Source: Thiohalocapsa sp.
GTDB lineage: Bacteria > Pseudomonadota > Gammaproteobacteria > Chromatiales > Chromatiaceae
Reading direction: 5' to 3'
NCBI GenBank assembly: GCA_021736785.1
Contig: JAIPFF010000036.1
Location: forward strand, 1 to 54,656
Length of the DNA stretch: 54,656 nt
Every line of letters starts with the position of its first letter. The first letter of the stretch is position 1. Below the pieces are notes generated by a model, which was not told the DNA's origin, did not search any database, and saw nothing but the letters and a program-made list of their open reading frames with translations. Positions 35,291-44,800 of the stretch are shown one piece after another. Position numbers and translations under genes: made by a program.

Positions 35291-37608
35291 GCGACCCGCA
35301 GGCTTCAACGGAAGGGAAGGGGTCCGGGGATGCCGGCACTGCGCCGCACGCCCCTTCCCAAGAGGAGACGGCGGCGCGGCTGCGTCGCCAGGCGGAAGAA
35401 CGCCTGCGGACATCCGGTGCCCCGGCGCCCCGGACGCTGTCGCCCGAGCAGGCCGAAGGGCTCATTCACGAACTGCGCGTGCACCAGGTCGAGCTCGAAC
35501 TGCAGAACGAAGAGCTGCTGCGCACCCAAGAGGCGCTGGAGAACGCCCGGTCTCGGTACTTCGATCTCTATGATTTGGCGCCCGTCGGCTATCTGACACT
35601 GACCGCAGAGGGCATGATCAGGGAGGCCAACCTCGCCGCCGCCTCCTTGCTAGAAACTCCGCGTGTCGGCCTGATCGGCTGTCCTCTGACCCGATTCATC
35701 CTCCCCGAAGACCAAGACATCTTGTATCGATGCCGGCATCGGCTGCGGTCGACGCGCGAACCGGAAACCTGCGAGCTGCGGCTGCGCACGGCGCAAGCTG
35801 CTCCGCGCTGGGTCCGTCTCGACAACTGTCTCGAGCCGCACCAGCCGGGCAACCCTGGCCACTGGCGGACCACCCTGAGCGACATCACGGCGACCAAAGA
35901 GAACGAGCAGCGGCTGCTGGATGCGCAGGTGCGGTTGGAACGGGTGGCGCGGATCGCCGATGTCGGCTTCCTGGAGTGGAATCCGCGCACCGGGGCCATC
36001 GTCATGCCGGCCGCGACGCACGCCCCGACGAGCGATGCGCAGCACGCGGCTCCGCCGCGCAACCTGGACGCGTGGTTGGCCCGGCTGCATCCGGAGGATC
36101 GCGAGCCTGTCGGCGCGGCTTTGAGTCGCTGCGCCGGCGACCGCGAGGCGCCCCCTGAGATCCACTATCGTCAACGGGGCCGGAACGACGACTACCTCTG
36201 GTTCGCGGCCTACCTGGAGCCGATCCGGGATGACCGGGGCCGACTCGATCGGGTCCTGATCGTTCACCAGGACGTTACCCGACGCAAGCAGTCCGAGGAG
36301 CGTGCACTGCGCTTGGCGCAGCACGACCCATTGACGCTGTTGCCGGGCCGGAGCTTGCTCGAGCCCATGGCGGTGCAGATGCTTGCAGGGGCCCGGCGCG
36401 CGGGTAGAGGCCTGGCGGTCTTGTTCGTCGACCTGGACCGCTTCAAGGCCGTCAACGACAACCACGGGCACGCGGCCGGCGACGAGTTGCTGCGCCACAC
36501 CGCGCAACGCCTGCGCGCGGTGTTCCGCGCCGACGATTTGGTGGCCCGGCTCGGGGGAGACGAGTTCGTGGTCGTCCTGGCCAATATCCGGGACGAAGAC
36601 GACGCGGCGACCGCCGCCGTTGCCGCCGTCGCCGCGCTCGCGCTCCCTTACCTGCTCGGCGCGCAGGAAGTGACCTGTCTGCCCAGCATCGGGATCAGCC
36701 TGTACCCGGCCGACGCCATGACCATCGACGACCTGATCAAATGCGCGGATCTGGCCATGTACCACGCCAAACAGGCCGGTCCGGGGCAGTTTCGGTTCGC
36801 CTCGCCTTCGCTCGAACGCCGGTCTGCGGACGTGATGGCCCTGCAGGCAGGTGTTCGGGAGGCGGTGTCGCGCAACGGTTTTCGGCTCCTTTACCAGCCG
36901 GTGCTCGACATGCGCAGCGGCGCCGTGATCGGGGTCGAAGCACTGCTGCGGTGGCCGCAACCCGACGGCAGCGAGATCGCACCGTCGGTGTTCCTGCCCA
37001 TCGCCGAATCGATCGGACTCATCCACGAGCTCGGCGCCCGGGTGCTCCGGGGGGTCTTGCGCCAGCATCGCGCTTGGTTGTCGGAGGGCCTGCCGCCGAT
37101 CGCCGTCAAGGTCAACGTCTCGGCGCTTCAGTTCCGGCATCCGTCGTTTCTCGGGCGATTCACGGACGTGCTGCGCGGCGGCGGTGTCGACCCGGCCCTG
37201 GTGTCGCTGGCACTGGGCGAGACCGCGCTGGCGCGGGACCATCCCGCGTCGCGCCGCCTCTTGGAGGAGCTGCATGCGCTCGGGGTGCGTGTGGTGCTGG
37301 ACCACTTCGGCCTAGGCCCTTCCTGCATCGGCCAGATCAAAGACCTGCCGTTGGACGGCTTGGAGATCAACCGGACCCTGGTCCAGGGGTTAGACGGCGG
37401 GCCGCAAACGCGGGCCATTGTCGAGACCATCGTGCGTCTCGGACACGCCTTGCAGATCGACGTCACCGCCATCGGTATCGAGACCGAGGCCCAGTCGATC
37501 GCCTTGCGAGAGCTCGGCTGCGACCGGGGGCAGGGGTTCCATCTGGGCAAACCCATGACCGGGACCCATTTCGCCGATTGGTATCGCCGCCGGCGGCCGG
37601 AACCCTGA
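35287..37608 (+). CDS. PAS-GGDEF-EAL protein with intact cyclase and probably inactive phosphodiesterase domain
   Basis: A 773-aa protein. An N-terminal helical segment (LIHELRVHQVELELQNEEL) is followed by a PAS domain (about 90-200), a second PAS-like region (about 220-335) and a GGDEF domain with GGDEF at 423-427 and the inhibitory I-site RADD at 414-417, so it should make cyclic di-GMP under product feedback. The C-terminal EAL domain (about 520-770) keeps EALLRW (551-556), but DDFG reads DHFG (His673), KIDR-type reads EINR (693-696), and the AEGVE segment reads AIGIE. These are metal and catalytic positions, so hydrolysis is unlikely; substrate sensing remains possible. Four-base overlap with the CheB-CheR gene implies a joint function. 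Confidence 0.9.
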   Translation: MSDPQASTEGKGSGDAGTAPHAPSQEETAARLRRQAEERLRTSGAPAPRTLSPEQAEGLIHELRVHQVELELQNEELLRTQEALENARSRYFDLYDLAPVGYLTLTAEGMIREANLAAASLLETPRVGLIGCPLTRFILPEDQDILYRCRHRLRSTREPETCELRLRTAQAAPRWVRLDNCLEPHQPGNPGHWRTTLSDITATKENEQRLLDAQVRLERVARIADVGFLEWNPRTGAIVMPAATHAPTSDAQHAAPPRNLDAWLARLHPEDREPVGAALSRCAGDREAPPEIHYRQRGRNDDYLWFAAYLEPIRDDRGRLDRVLIVHQDVTRRKQSEERALRLAQHDPLTLLPGRSLLEPMAVQMLAGARRAGRGLAVLFVDLDRFKAVNDNHGHAAGDELLRHTAQRLRAVFRADDLVARLGGDEFVVVLANIRDEDDAATAAVAAVAALALPYLLGAQEVTCLPSIGISLYPADAMTIDDLIKCADLAMYHAKQAGPGQFRFASPSLERRSADVMALQAGVREAVSRNGFRLLYQPVLDMRSGAVIGVEALLRWPQPDGSEIAPSVFLPIAESIGLIHELGARVLRGVLRQHRAWLSEGLPPIAVKVNVSALQFRHPSFLGRFTDVLRGGGVDPALVSLALGETALARDHPASRRLLEELHALGVRVVLDHFGLGPSCIGQIKDLPLDGLEINRTLVQGLDGGPQTRAIVETIVRLGHALQIDVTAIGIETEAQSIALRELGCDRGQGFHLGKPMTGTHFADWYRRRRPEP

Positions 37609-37769
37609 AGCGACCGATGCCCGATCGGCTGCTCGCGTTGGCCAGGACTCCCTAATGATCGGACAACAGCATCCGCTCGGGCGGGCCGGCGCTGGCCGCG
37701 CCCGATATTTTGCAAGGCTTCGATTGCCGCGCCGATCGGGGCCTTTCGCATTCCGGATGAGGGAGATCC

Positions 37770-37798
37770 TTGACGCGGTATCGGGAGCCTGATTACAT
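37770..37798 (+). promoter_or_regulatory. candidate promoter of the kai operon
   Basis: TTGACG (37770-37775), a 17-base spacer and TTACAT (37793-37798) lie 80 bases upstream of kaiC in the 269-base gap after the GGDEF-EAL gene. The -35 is good, the -10 is poor. No other candidate in the gap is better. A GGAG about 10 bases before position 37878 is the likely ribosome binding site. Confidence 0.35.
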
Positions 37799-37877
37799 CA
37801 AGCCGGCCCGGGGTCGTCGCGCGTGGCGGTGAGCGGCGTTGCCCTCGCCGAGGGATCAGTGAGCTGGAGTCATTGCC

Positions 37878-39302
37878 ATGAGCACATCCGAGACGATACC
37901 GGCCGGAATCCCCAAATGTCCGACGGGCATCCGCGGTCTCGACGAAATCACCTACGGGGGGCTGCCCCGGGGACGGCCGACACTCATCTGCGGCGGTGCG
38001 GGAGCGGGCAAGACGCTGTTGGCGATGGAGTTCATCGTTCGCGGCGCCCGCGACTTCGGCGAGCCGGGCGTGTTTGTCGCCTTCGAGGAAAACACCGACG
38101 AGCTCGCAGCCAACGTCTCCTCCCTCGGTTTCGATCTGCCGGCCATGGTGGAGCAGCAGAAGCTTGCGCTCGATTACGTGCGCATCGAGCGCAGCGAGAT
38201 CCAGGAGGCGGGGGACTACGACCTCGAGGGACTGTTCGTTCGGCTTGCGGTCGCCATCGACGGGATCGGAGCGAAGCGCATCGTACTCGATTCCCTCGAG
38301 GCGCTGTTCGCGGGCTTGCCCAACGAGGCGATCCTGCGCGCGGAGCTGCGCCGGCTCTTCAGCTGGCTCAAGCAGCGGGGGCTGACGGCCATCATCACCG
38401 CCGAGCAGGGGCAAGGCACGCTCACCCGCTACGGCATGGAAGAGTACATCAGCGATTGCGTGATCTTCCTCGACCACCGTGTCGCGGACCAGATCGCCAC
38501 GCGCCGCCTGCGCATCGTCAAATACCGGGGCTCGGTTCACGGCACCAACGAGTACCCGACGATGATCGACGAGACGGGGCTCTCGGTGCTGCCGATCAGC
38601 TCGCTCGGGCTGGATTACGGCGTGAGCAACGAGCGGATCGCCACCGGCGTGGCCGCGCTGGACGCGATGTTCGGCGGGCAGGGCTACTACCGGGGCAGCA
38701 GCATCTTGATTTCCGGTACCGCCGGAACCGGCAAGAGCAGCTTCGCCGCGGCATTTGCGGACGCGGCCTGCCAACGCGGCGAACGCTGCCTTTATCTCGC
38801 CTACGAGGAGTCCGCTGCGCAGATCGTCCGCAACATGGGCTCCATCGGGTTCGACCTGCAGCGCTGGGTGGACGAGGGCCGGCTGCGGTTTCACGCGGTG
38901 CGCTCGACGCTGTTCGGCCTCGAGCAGCACCTGGTCACCATCCACAAACTGGCCGCGGAGTTCCGGCCGGATTGCGTCGTCATGGATCCGGTGACGAACC
39001 TTAACGCCGTCGGCGGCGATGCCGAGATCACGGCCATGCTGACGCGCGTCATCGACTATCTGAAGCAGTCCGGCATCACCGCGATGTTTACCAGCCTGAC
39101 CAGCGCCGGTCTCGTGATCGAGCAGACCGACGTCGGTATCTCGTCGTTGATGGACACCTGGCAGCTGCTGCGCCAGGACGACATGGCCGGAGAACGCAAG
39201 CGTTTGCTGTATGTGCTCAAGAGCCGCGGCATGGCGCACTCGAGCGAGGTCCGGCAGTTCCGGCTCACCGAAGAAGGCATCCGCCTGGAGGAAGCGCAGT
39301 GA
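37878..39302 (+). CDS. kaiC: KaiC-like double-domain ATPase
   Basis: A 474-aa protein with two RecA-like domains. CI has Walker A GGAGAGKT (39-46) and the catalytic glutamate pair FEEN (Glu70/Glu71). CII has Walker A GTAGTGKS (280-287) and YEES (Glu310/Glu311). In the CII autophosphorylation loop, TDVGISS (417-423) aligns with cyanobacterial Thr426, Ser431 and Thr432, so the sites are Thr417, Ser422 and Ser423, with the last Thr replaced by Ser. The protein lacks the roughly 20-residue C-terminal tail that binds KaiA, in line with the absence of kaiA. It begins an overlapping four-gene operon; proteins of this KaiC type serve in timing or stress responses outside cyanobacteria. Confidence 0.93.
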   Translation: MSTSETIPAGIPKCPTGIRGLDEITYGGLPRGRPTLICGGAGAGKTLLAMEFIVRGARDFGEPGVFVAFEENTDELAANVSSLGFDLPAMVEQQKLALDYVRIERSEIQEAGDYDLEGLFVRLAVAIDGIGAKRIVLDSLEALFAGLPNEAILRAELRRLFSWLKQRGLTAIITAEQGQGTLTRYGMEEYISDCVIFLDHRVADQIATRRLRIVKYRGSVHGTNEYPTMIDETGLSVLPISSLGLDYGVSNERIATGVAALDAMFGGQGYYRGSSILISGTAGTGKSSFAAAFADAACQRGERCLYLAYEESAAQIVRNMGSIGFDLQRWVDEGRLRFHAVRSTLFGLEQHLVTIHKLAAEFRPDCVVMDPVTNLNAVGGDAEITAMLTRVIDYLKQSGITAMFTSLTSAGLVIEQTDVGISSLMDTWQLLRQDDMAGERKRLLYVLKSRGMAHSSEVRQFRLTEEGIRLEEAQ

Positions 39303-39637
39303 GCCGGCACCCCCGTGCCAAGGAATGGGAACTGCGCCTCTACATCGCCGGCAAAACGCAGCGCGCGGTGACGGCGTTCGAGAATCTCCAGCGTATCTGC
39401 GAGGAGCACTTGGCCGGGAGCTACCAGATCGAGATCATCGATCTGCTGGAGACACCCAAACTGGCGAAGGGCGACCAGATCGTGGCCGTGCCGACACTGG
39501 TGCGGCGCCTGCCCGAGCCCGTACGCAAGATCATCGGCGATCTCTCCAATACCGAGCGCGTGCTGGTGGGGCTGGACATCCGGCCACGCGGTCGCACCGT
39601 GACCAGCGGAGAGTCCCATGCCGGTTCGCATGAATAG
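39299..39637 (+). CDS. kaiB: KaiB-like protein 1
   Basis: A 112-aa protein starting at GTG 39299, overlapping the kaiC stop by four bases. The thioredoxin-like KaiB fold is clear: [20 protein letters not shown], then [20 protein letters not shown], then [20 protein letters not shown] and a LVGLDI ending. The QIxAxPTLxRxxPxPxRxxIGDL motif is the family signature. The tail after residue 98 ([15 protein letters not shown]) is an extra, poorly ordered extension. In cyanobacteria KaiB refolds and binds the CI ring of KaiC; the same role is inferred here. Confidence 0.9.
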   Translation: MSRHPRAKEWELRLYIAGKTQRAVTAFENLQRICEEHLAGSYQIEIIDLLETPKLAKGDQIVAVPTLVRRLPEPVRKIIGDLSNTERVLVGLDIRPRGRTVTSGESHAGSHE

Positions 39638-39959
39638 ACAAACGAAAGAGCTGATTGCCGCTGCGCGCGAGATGCAGCACGCGCGCTACGTCCTGCGCCT
39701 TTACGTCGCCGGGATGACCCCGCGCTCCGCCGAGGCCATCCGCCGCGTGACGGACTTCTGCGAGAAGCACCTCACCGAGCAGTACGAGCTGGAGATTATC
39801 GATATCTACCAGAAGCCGGCCTTGATGAGGGGCGAGCAGATCGTCGCCGTCCCGACCCTGGTCAAGCACCTGCCGGAGCCGCTGCGGCGCCTGATCGGCG
39901 ATATGCAGGACGAGGACAAGCTGCTGTTCGGCATGGATTTGGTGACCAGGCCGAAATGA
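39618..39959 (+). CDS. kaiB: KaiB-like protein 2
   Basis: A 113-aa KaiB paralogue whose ATG at 39618 lies 20 bases inside the first kaiB. It has a helical N-terminal extension ([18 protein letters not shown]) before the KaiB core [60 protein letters not shown]. The two KaiB proteins differ at many surface positions, so they may compete for KaiC or act at different phases. Two kaiB genes next to one kaiC is a recurring arrangement in non-cyanobacterial kai operons. Its stop overlaps the kinase start as ATGA. Confidence 0.9.
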   Translation: MPVRMNRQTKELIAAAREMQHARYVLRLYVAGMTPRSAEAIRRVTDFCEKHLTEQYELEIIDIYQKPALMRGEQIVAVPTLVKHLPEPLRRLIGDMQDEDKLLFGMDLVTRPK

Positions 39960-41641
39960 CGGCCGAGATGAAGAAAGAGACGCTGCGGCGCGAGAACGAG
40001 GAACTGCGCCACCGCCTCGCCGAGGCCGAGGATGCGCTGTTGGCCATCCAGGCGGGCCAGGTGGACGCCATTGTCGTGGACGGCGCGGCGGGAGCCCAGA
40101 TCTTCTCGCTGTCGGGTGCGGAGACCGTCTACCGGCTTACCGTGGAGACGATGGCCGAGGCGGCGATCAATGTCGCCGCCGACGGGACCATCGTGTTCTG
40201 CAACGCCCGCTTCAGCGCCTTCGTCGCGACGTCCACCGAGCGACTGCTCGGCCGCGATATCGCCGGCTTCGTGCCGCCCGAGGACCGGGATGCGTTCCGC
40301 GCGCTGCTGCGCCGATGCTGCACTCAGCCGGTCAAGCAGCGGATCGTGTTTTGCGGGCCGGGCGGCGTGCGCACGCCGGTGCTGCTGAGCGGTAACGCGC
40401 TGAGCCAGGGGGACAGCGTCAGCCTGTGCCTGGTGGCCGCCGACTTGACGGAGCTGGAAAGCGCGGCCTACCAGATCGAGCATCTGCGTGAACGCCACGT
40501 CCGGCTGCAACAAGAGATCGTCGATCGCGAATGGGCCGAGGAAACATTGCGTCTCGCGGATCGCCGCAAGAGCGAGTTCCTGGCCACCCTCGCCCACGAG
40601 CTGCGCAACCCGCTGGCGCCGATCCGCACCGGCCTCGACCTGATCCGGGCGTTGCGCGGCGACGCCGCCGCCTGCGAGCGGCCGCTGCAGATCATGGACC
40701 GCCAGCTGACCCATCTGGTGCGTCTGGTCGACGACCTGTTGGACGTCTCCCGCATCAGCCGGGGCAAGATCGATCTGCGCAAGGAACGTCTCGACTTGGC
40801 CGAGATCGTCGAAGCCGCCTTGGAGATCAGCGAGAGCGGGATCGGCCGCGACGATCGCCGCCTGAGTGTCAGCCTGCCGTCGCGGCCGCTGCCGGTCGAG
40901 GGCGATCGGGTGCGGCTGGTGCAGATCATCTCGAACCTCTTGAACAACGCCGCCAAGTTTACGGACGAGGGCGGGCGCATCGAGCTTGGCCTGGTGCCGT
41001 GCGGAGAGCGGGTCGAGATCCGGGTGAGCGACGATGGTCAGGGCATCCCGCGTGAGCGGCTCTCGGATCTGTTCGAGATCTTCTCCCAGATCGATACCGG
41101 CCGCGGCGGCGGACTCGGCATCGGTCTCACTCTGGTGCGGAGCCTGGTTGCGATGCACGGCGGGACTGTCTGCGCCGACAGCGAGGGCCTCGGGCGCGGC
41201 GCCACCTTCACCGTCTCCCTGCCGCTCTGCGCCGACGTTGCGCAACAGCCCATGCCTCGGGAGGCGCCGCAAGCCGACCCCGTCCCGCGTCGCCGCGTCC
41301 TGGTCGTTGACGACAACCCGGACGTCGCCGAGAGTCTGCACTTGCTCCTGACGGTGCTGGACGCGGAGGTACGCGTCGCCCACGACGGGGCGGATGCGAT
41401 CAGCGTCTGCGCGGAGTGGACGCCGACCCATATCTTGATGGACCTGGGGATGCCAGGCATGGATGGTTACGAAGCGGCGCGCCGGCTGCGCGCCGATCAC
41501 CCCGACGGCGCCTTCCGGCTGGTCGCCATCAGTGGCTGGGGTCAGGACGAGCACCGTCAGAAGGCGCGCGAGGCGGGCTTCGATCGGCACCTCATCAAGC
41601 CCGTCGCGGTCGCCGAGCTCAAGGCCATCCTCCTCGAGTGA
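39956..41641 (+). CDS. PAS histidine kinase with C-terminal receiver, kai operon
   Basis: A 561-aa soluble hybrid kinase. An N-terminal coiled coil with QAGQVDAIVVDG (about 35-50) precedes a PAS domain (about 60-170), a second coiled coil, HisKA with AHELRNPLAPIRTGL (His214), an ATPase domain with NLLNNAAKFT and GGLGIGLTLV, and a receiver with LMDLGMPGMDG (Asp496) and the Lys of LIKPV. The switch Thr is replaced by Ser (AISGWG). There is no membrane segment. Being the last gene of the kaiC-kaiB-kaiB operon, it is the obvious output or input kinase of the Kai proteins, comparable in role (not in sequence) to cyanobacterial SasA/CikA. Confidence 0.92.
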   Translation: MTAEMKKETLRRENEELRHRLAEAEDALLAIQAGQVDAIVVDGAAGAQIFSLSGAETVYRLTVETMAEAAINVAADGTIVFCNARFSAFVATSTERLLGRDIAGFVPPEDRDAFRALLRRCCTQPVKQRIVFCGPGGVRTPVLLSGNALSQGDSVSLCLVAADLTELESAAYQIEHLRERHVRLQQEIVDREWAEETLRLADRRKSEFLATLAHELRNPLAPIRTGLDLIRALRGDAAACERPLQIMDRQLTHLVRLVDDLLDVSRISRGKIDLRKERLDLAEIVEAALEISESGIGRDDRRLSVSLPSRPLPVEGDRVRLVQIISNLLNNAAKFTDEGGRIELGLVPCGERVEIRVSDDGQGIPRERLSDLFEIFSQIDTGRGGGLGIGLTLVRSLVAMHGGTVCADSEGLGRGATFTVSLPLCADVAQQPMPREAPQADPVPRRRVLVVDDNPDVAESLHLLLTVLDAEVRVAHDGADAISVCAEWTPTHILMDLGMPGMDGYEAARRLRADHPDGAFRLVAISGWGQDEHRQKAREAGFDRHLIKPVAVAELKAILLE

Positions 41642-41779
41642 GGCGCCGCCGCCCCCGAGCCGCCCCCGAGCCGCCGACGACACCTTCGGCGCGCCTTGCT
41701 CCACCGCCGCGCGGACTCGGGTTTTGAGCCCCTGCCGCAAGATAATGCTTCGACTCGATGGAGGCGGCGCGCCCCGGCT

Positions 41780-41801
41780 GCGGGATGATCGATCATCCCG
41801 C
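41780..41801. promoter_or_regulatory. 22-bp perfect palindrome upstream of recC
   Basis: GCGGGATGATC followed directly by its reverse complement forms a 22-bp perfect palindrome with no loop, 47 bases before the recC start and 138 bases after the kinase stop. With no spacer it is more likely a protein binding site than an RNA hairpin; it could also serve as a weak terminator of the kai operon. Function is unknown. No LexA-type CTG-N10-CAG box is evident at this position. Confidence 0.5.
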
Positions 41802-41848
41802 GCATACAAGCGCAATCCGGCCGCCGTTTGCCGAAAAGGAACCTCTCA

Positions 41849-44800
41849 ATGTTGCGCATCGTTCGCTCCAACCGCGTCGAGTCACTGCTTGCGGCGCTCG
41901 CCGCCCGTCTCGCCGACGAGCCATTAGCCTCGCCATTCATCCGCGAGCAGGTGCTGGTGCCGAGCCCCGCGATGGGGCGCTGGGTCAACCTTCAGCTGGC
42001 CCGGGCCCACGGGGTTGCGGCCAACCTTGCGTATCCGCTGCCGGCCTCGTTTGTCTGGGGGCTGTGCGCCGATCTGCTCGCCGATCTGCTCGAAGATGTG
42101 CCCGAGACCGATCCCCTGGGCCGCGAGCGGATGACTTGGCGGACCTTCTCGCTGCTGCCCGCACTCCTCGGCGAGCCGGCTTTCGAGCCGCTGCGCCGTT
42201 ACCTGACCGACGATACCGAGGGACTGAAGCGCTGGCAGCTTGCCGGGCGCGTCGCCGACGTCTTCGACCGCTATCAGCTCTATCGCCCCGAGTTCATCCG
42301 GGATTGGGATGCGGGGCAGGGCGACGACTGGCAGGCGCCGCTGTGGCGGCATCTGTCGGCCGGGCTCGCGGACCGGCATCGGGTGGCGGTGATCGGCCGG
42401 CTACTCGAGACCCTGGCCGCGGCCGAGCCGCCGCGGGCGGATCTGCCCCGGCGCGTCAGCCTGTTCGCTGTATCGACGCTGCCGCCGCTGCTGGTGGAAG
42501 TGATGCAGGCGCTGGCGGCGCATGTCGATGTGGACCTGTATCTGCACGCGCCCACCCCCGAGTTCTGGTCGGACCTGGTCTCCCAGAAGACGCTGGCCCG
42601 CAAGCGGCTGGCCACGCCGGATGAGGCGGACCTGTGGGAGGTCGGCAATCCGTTGCTGGCTTCCTGGGGCCGCCAGGGACAGGCGCTGCAGGATCTTCTG
42701 CTGTCCGCGGACCTGCCCATGGACGAGGAGGAGCTCTTCGCCGAGCCCTCCGGCGACAGCATCCTCTCGTGCCTGCAACGTGACATTTACAGGCTCAGTG
42801 CGCCGCTGCCGCGGGAGCAGCGCCGCACGCTCGCGCCGGACGACTCGCTGCAGGTGCACGTCTGTCACAGCCCGCTGCGGGAGTGCCAGGTGCTGCACGA
42901 TCGGCTGCTGGCGATGCTGGAGGCAGACCCGGACCTGTGCCCCGAAGACATCCTGGTGATGATCCCGGATATCAGCGGCTACGCGCCCTACATCGAGGCC
43001 GTGTTCGACCGGGATCGGGACGATCCGCGACCGTCGATTCCATGGAACCTCTCCGACATCTCGGTGGCGGACGAGCACCCGTTGGTGGCGGTGTTTCTGT
43101 CTCTGCTGGACCTGCCCCGCAGCCGCTTCAGTCACTCCGAGATCCTGTCTTACCTCGACGTGCCCGAACTGGCCGCCCACTTCGGGCTCGACGCCGACGC
43201 GGTGGTCCGGGTCAAGTCCTGGCTCGCCGCAGCCAACCTGCGCTGGGGACTCGACGGCGCCCACAAGGCCCGGCTGGGATTACCGCCGGAAGAGGAGAAC
43301 ACCTGGGCCCAGGCCCGGGCACGGCTGTTCGGCGGCTATGCCCTCGGCGACTCCGACCCCTTCGACGGCATCAGCCCGATCGCCGACGTGGAGGGCGGCG
43401 CCGCGGAGTCACTGGGACAATTCTGGCGCCTGCTATCGCTGCTGGACGACGCCGCGGGCCGGCTGACGGCGCCCCGCGACGCGCGCGGCTGGCAGCTGAC
43501 GATGCAGGGGCTGTTGGCCGACTTCTTCGGCGAGCGCGAGGACGAGGACGGGCGCATTCAGAAGATCCGCGACGCGGCGGCCGAGCTGGCCGAGCAGGCC
43601 GACGGCGACGACACGCTGCTGTCGCCGGCCCTGGTGCGCCGCTGGATGGAGGAGCGCCTCGGCAGCGACGATCGCCACGGGCGCTATTTCAGCGGCGGGG
43701 TCAGCATCTGCGGCATGCGGCCCATGCGCAGCCTGCCGTTCAAGGTCATCTGCGTGCTCGGCCTCGACGACAAGGCCTTCCCCCGCCGAGAGCGCCCGAG
43801 CGAATTCGACCGCATGCGCAGCGACTGGAAGCCCGGCGACCCGCGCGGCGGCGACGAGGACCGCTATCTGTTCCTGGAAACCCTGCTCTGTGCCCGCCGC
43901 CGTCTCTACCTCGGCTACGTCGGGCGGGACATGCGCCGCAACAGCGCGCTTCAGCCCTCGGTGCTGCTGCGCGAGCTGCTGGATTATCTGGATCAGCAGT
44001 ATCTGCCCGATGGTGAAGCAGGCGATCGGCCCCTGTCCGAATGCCTCACCCATGCGCACCCGATGCAGCCGTTCAGTCCTGCCAATTTCAGCGGGCCCGA
44101 CGCCAGCTACGACGCCTATTGGTGCGGCGTCGCCGAGGCCTTGGCGATGCGCGAAAGCGGAAGTGCGCAGGCGGAGCGCGATCTCTCCGGCGGCCGGCTT
44201 GCGGATGCGCCGGAACCGATGCGCGAGCTGACGCTGATGCAGCTTCATCGCTTCCTGCGCCACCCGATGCGCTATCTGGTCAATAGCCGGCTGCGGATTT
44301 ACCTGCGCGAGGAGGCGGCGGACGAAGACGACGAGGTCTTCGCCCTCGACCACCTGAGCGCCTTCTTCCTGAAGCAGCGTCTCGCGGACGGCTGGCTGCG
44401 CGATCGGGAACCGAGTCCCGAGATCCTGCGTGCCGAGGGCGCGCTGCCCCACGGCACCTTCGCCGAGCTGGCCTACACCGACCAACAAGACGCGCTGGCT
44501 CCGCTGCGCGACCGGCTCGCCGCTTATCGCGGCGCGGACACGCGGTATCGGGATTTACAGCTCCGGGCGGAGCTCGCCGACGGATCGCTTTTTCTGTCGG
44601 GCCGGATCGCCGGCATCCACCCGGAGCTTGGCCTGCTGCGTTACCGCCCGAGCAAAATCAAGGGTGTCGATAGACTCGCCCTGTGGATCGATCACTTGGC
44701 TTGGTGTGCTGCCGGCGGCGGCGGACCGAGCAGCCTGTTTACGTCGGACGGAGGCTTCGTGTTCCGAGACGGCATTGCCCCGGACGAGGCACAGGCCAAG

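Noticed and set aside
37128-39239. 703-codon minus-strand frame across the end of the GGDEF-EAL gene and kaiC
   Set aside because: Antisense to two confidently identified genes and without recognisable protein motifs.
39806-41815. 669-codon minus-strand frame over kaiB2 and the kinase gene
   Set aside because: Shadow of the plus-strand genes; composition typical of codon-position bias, no domain.
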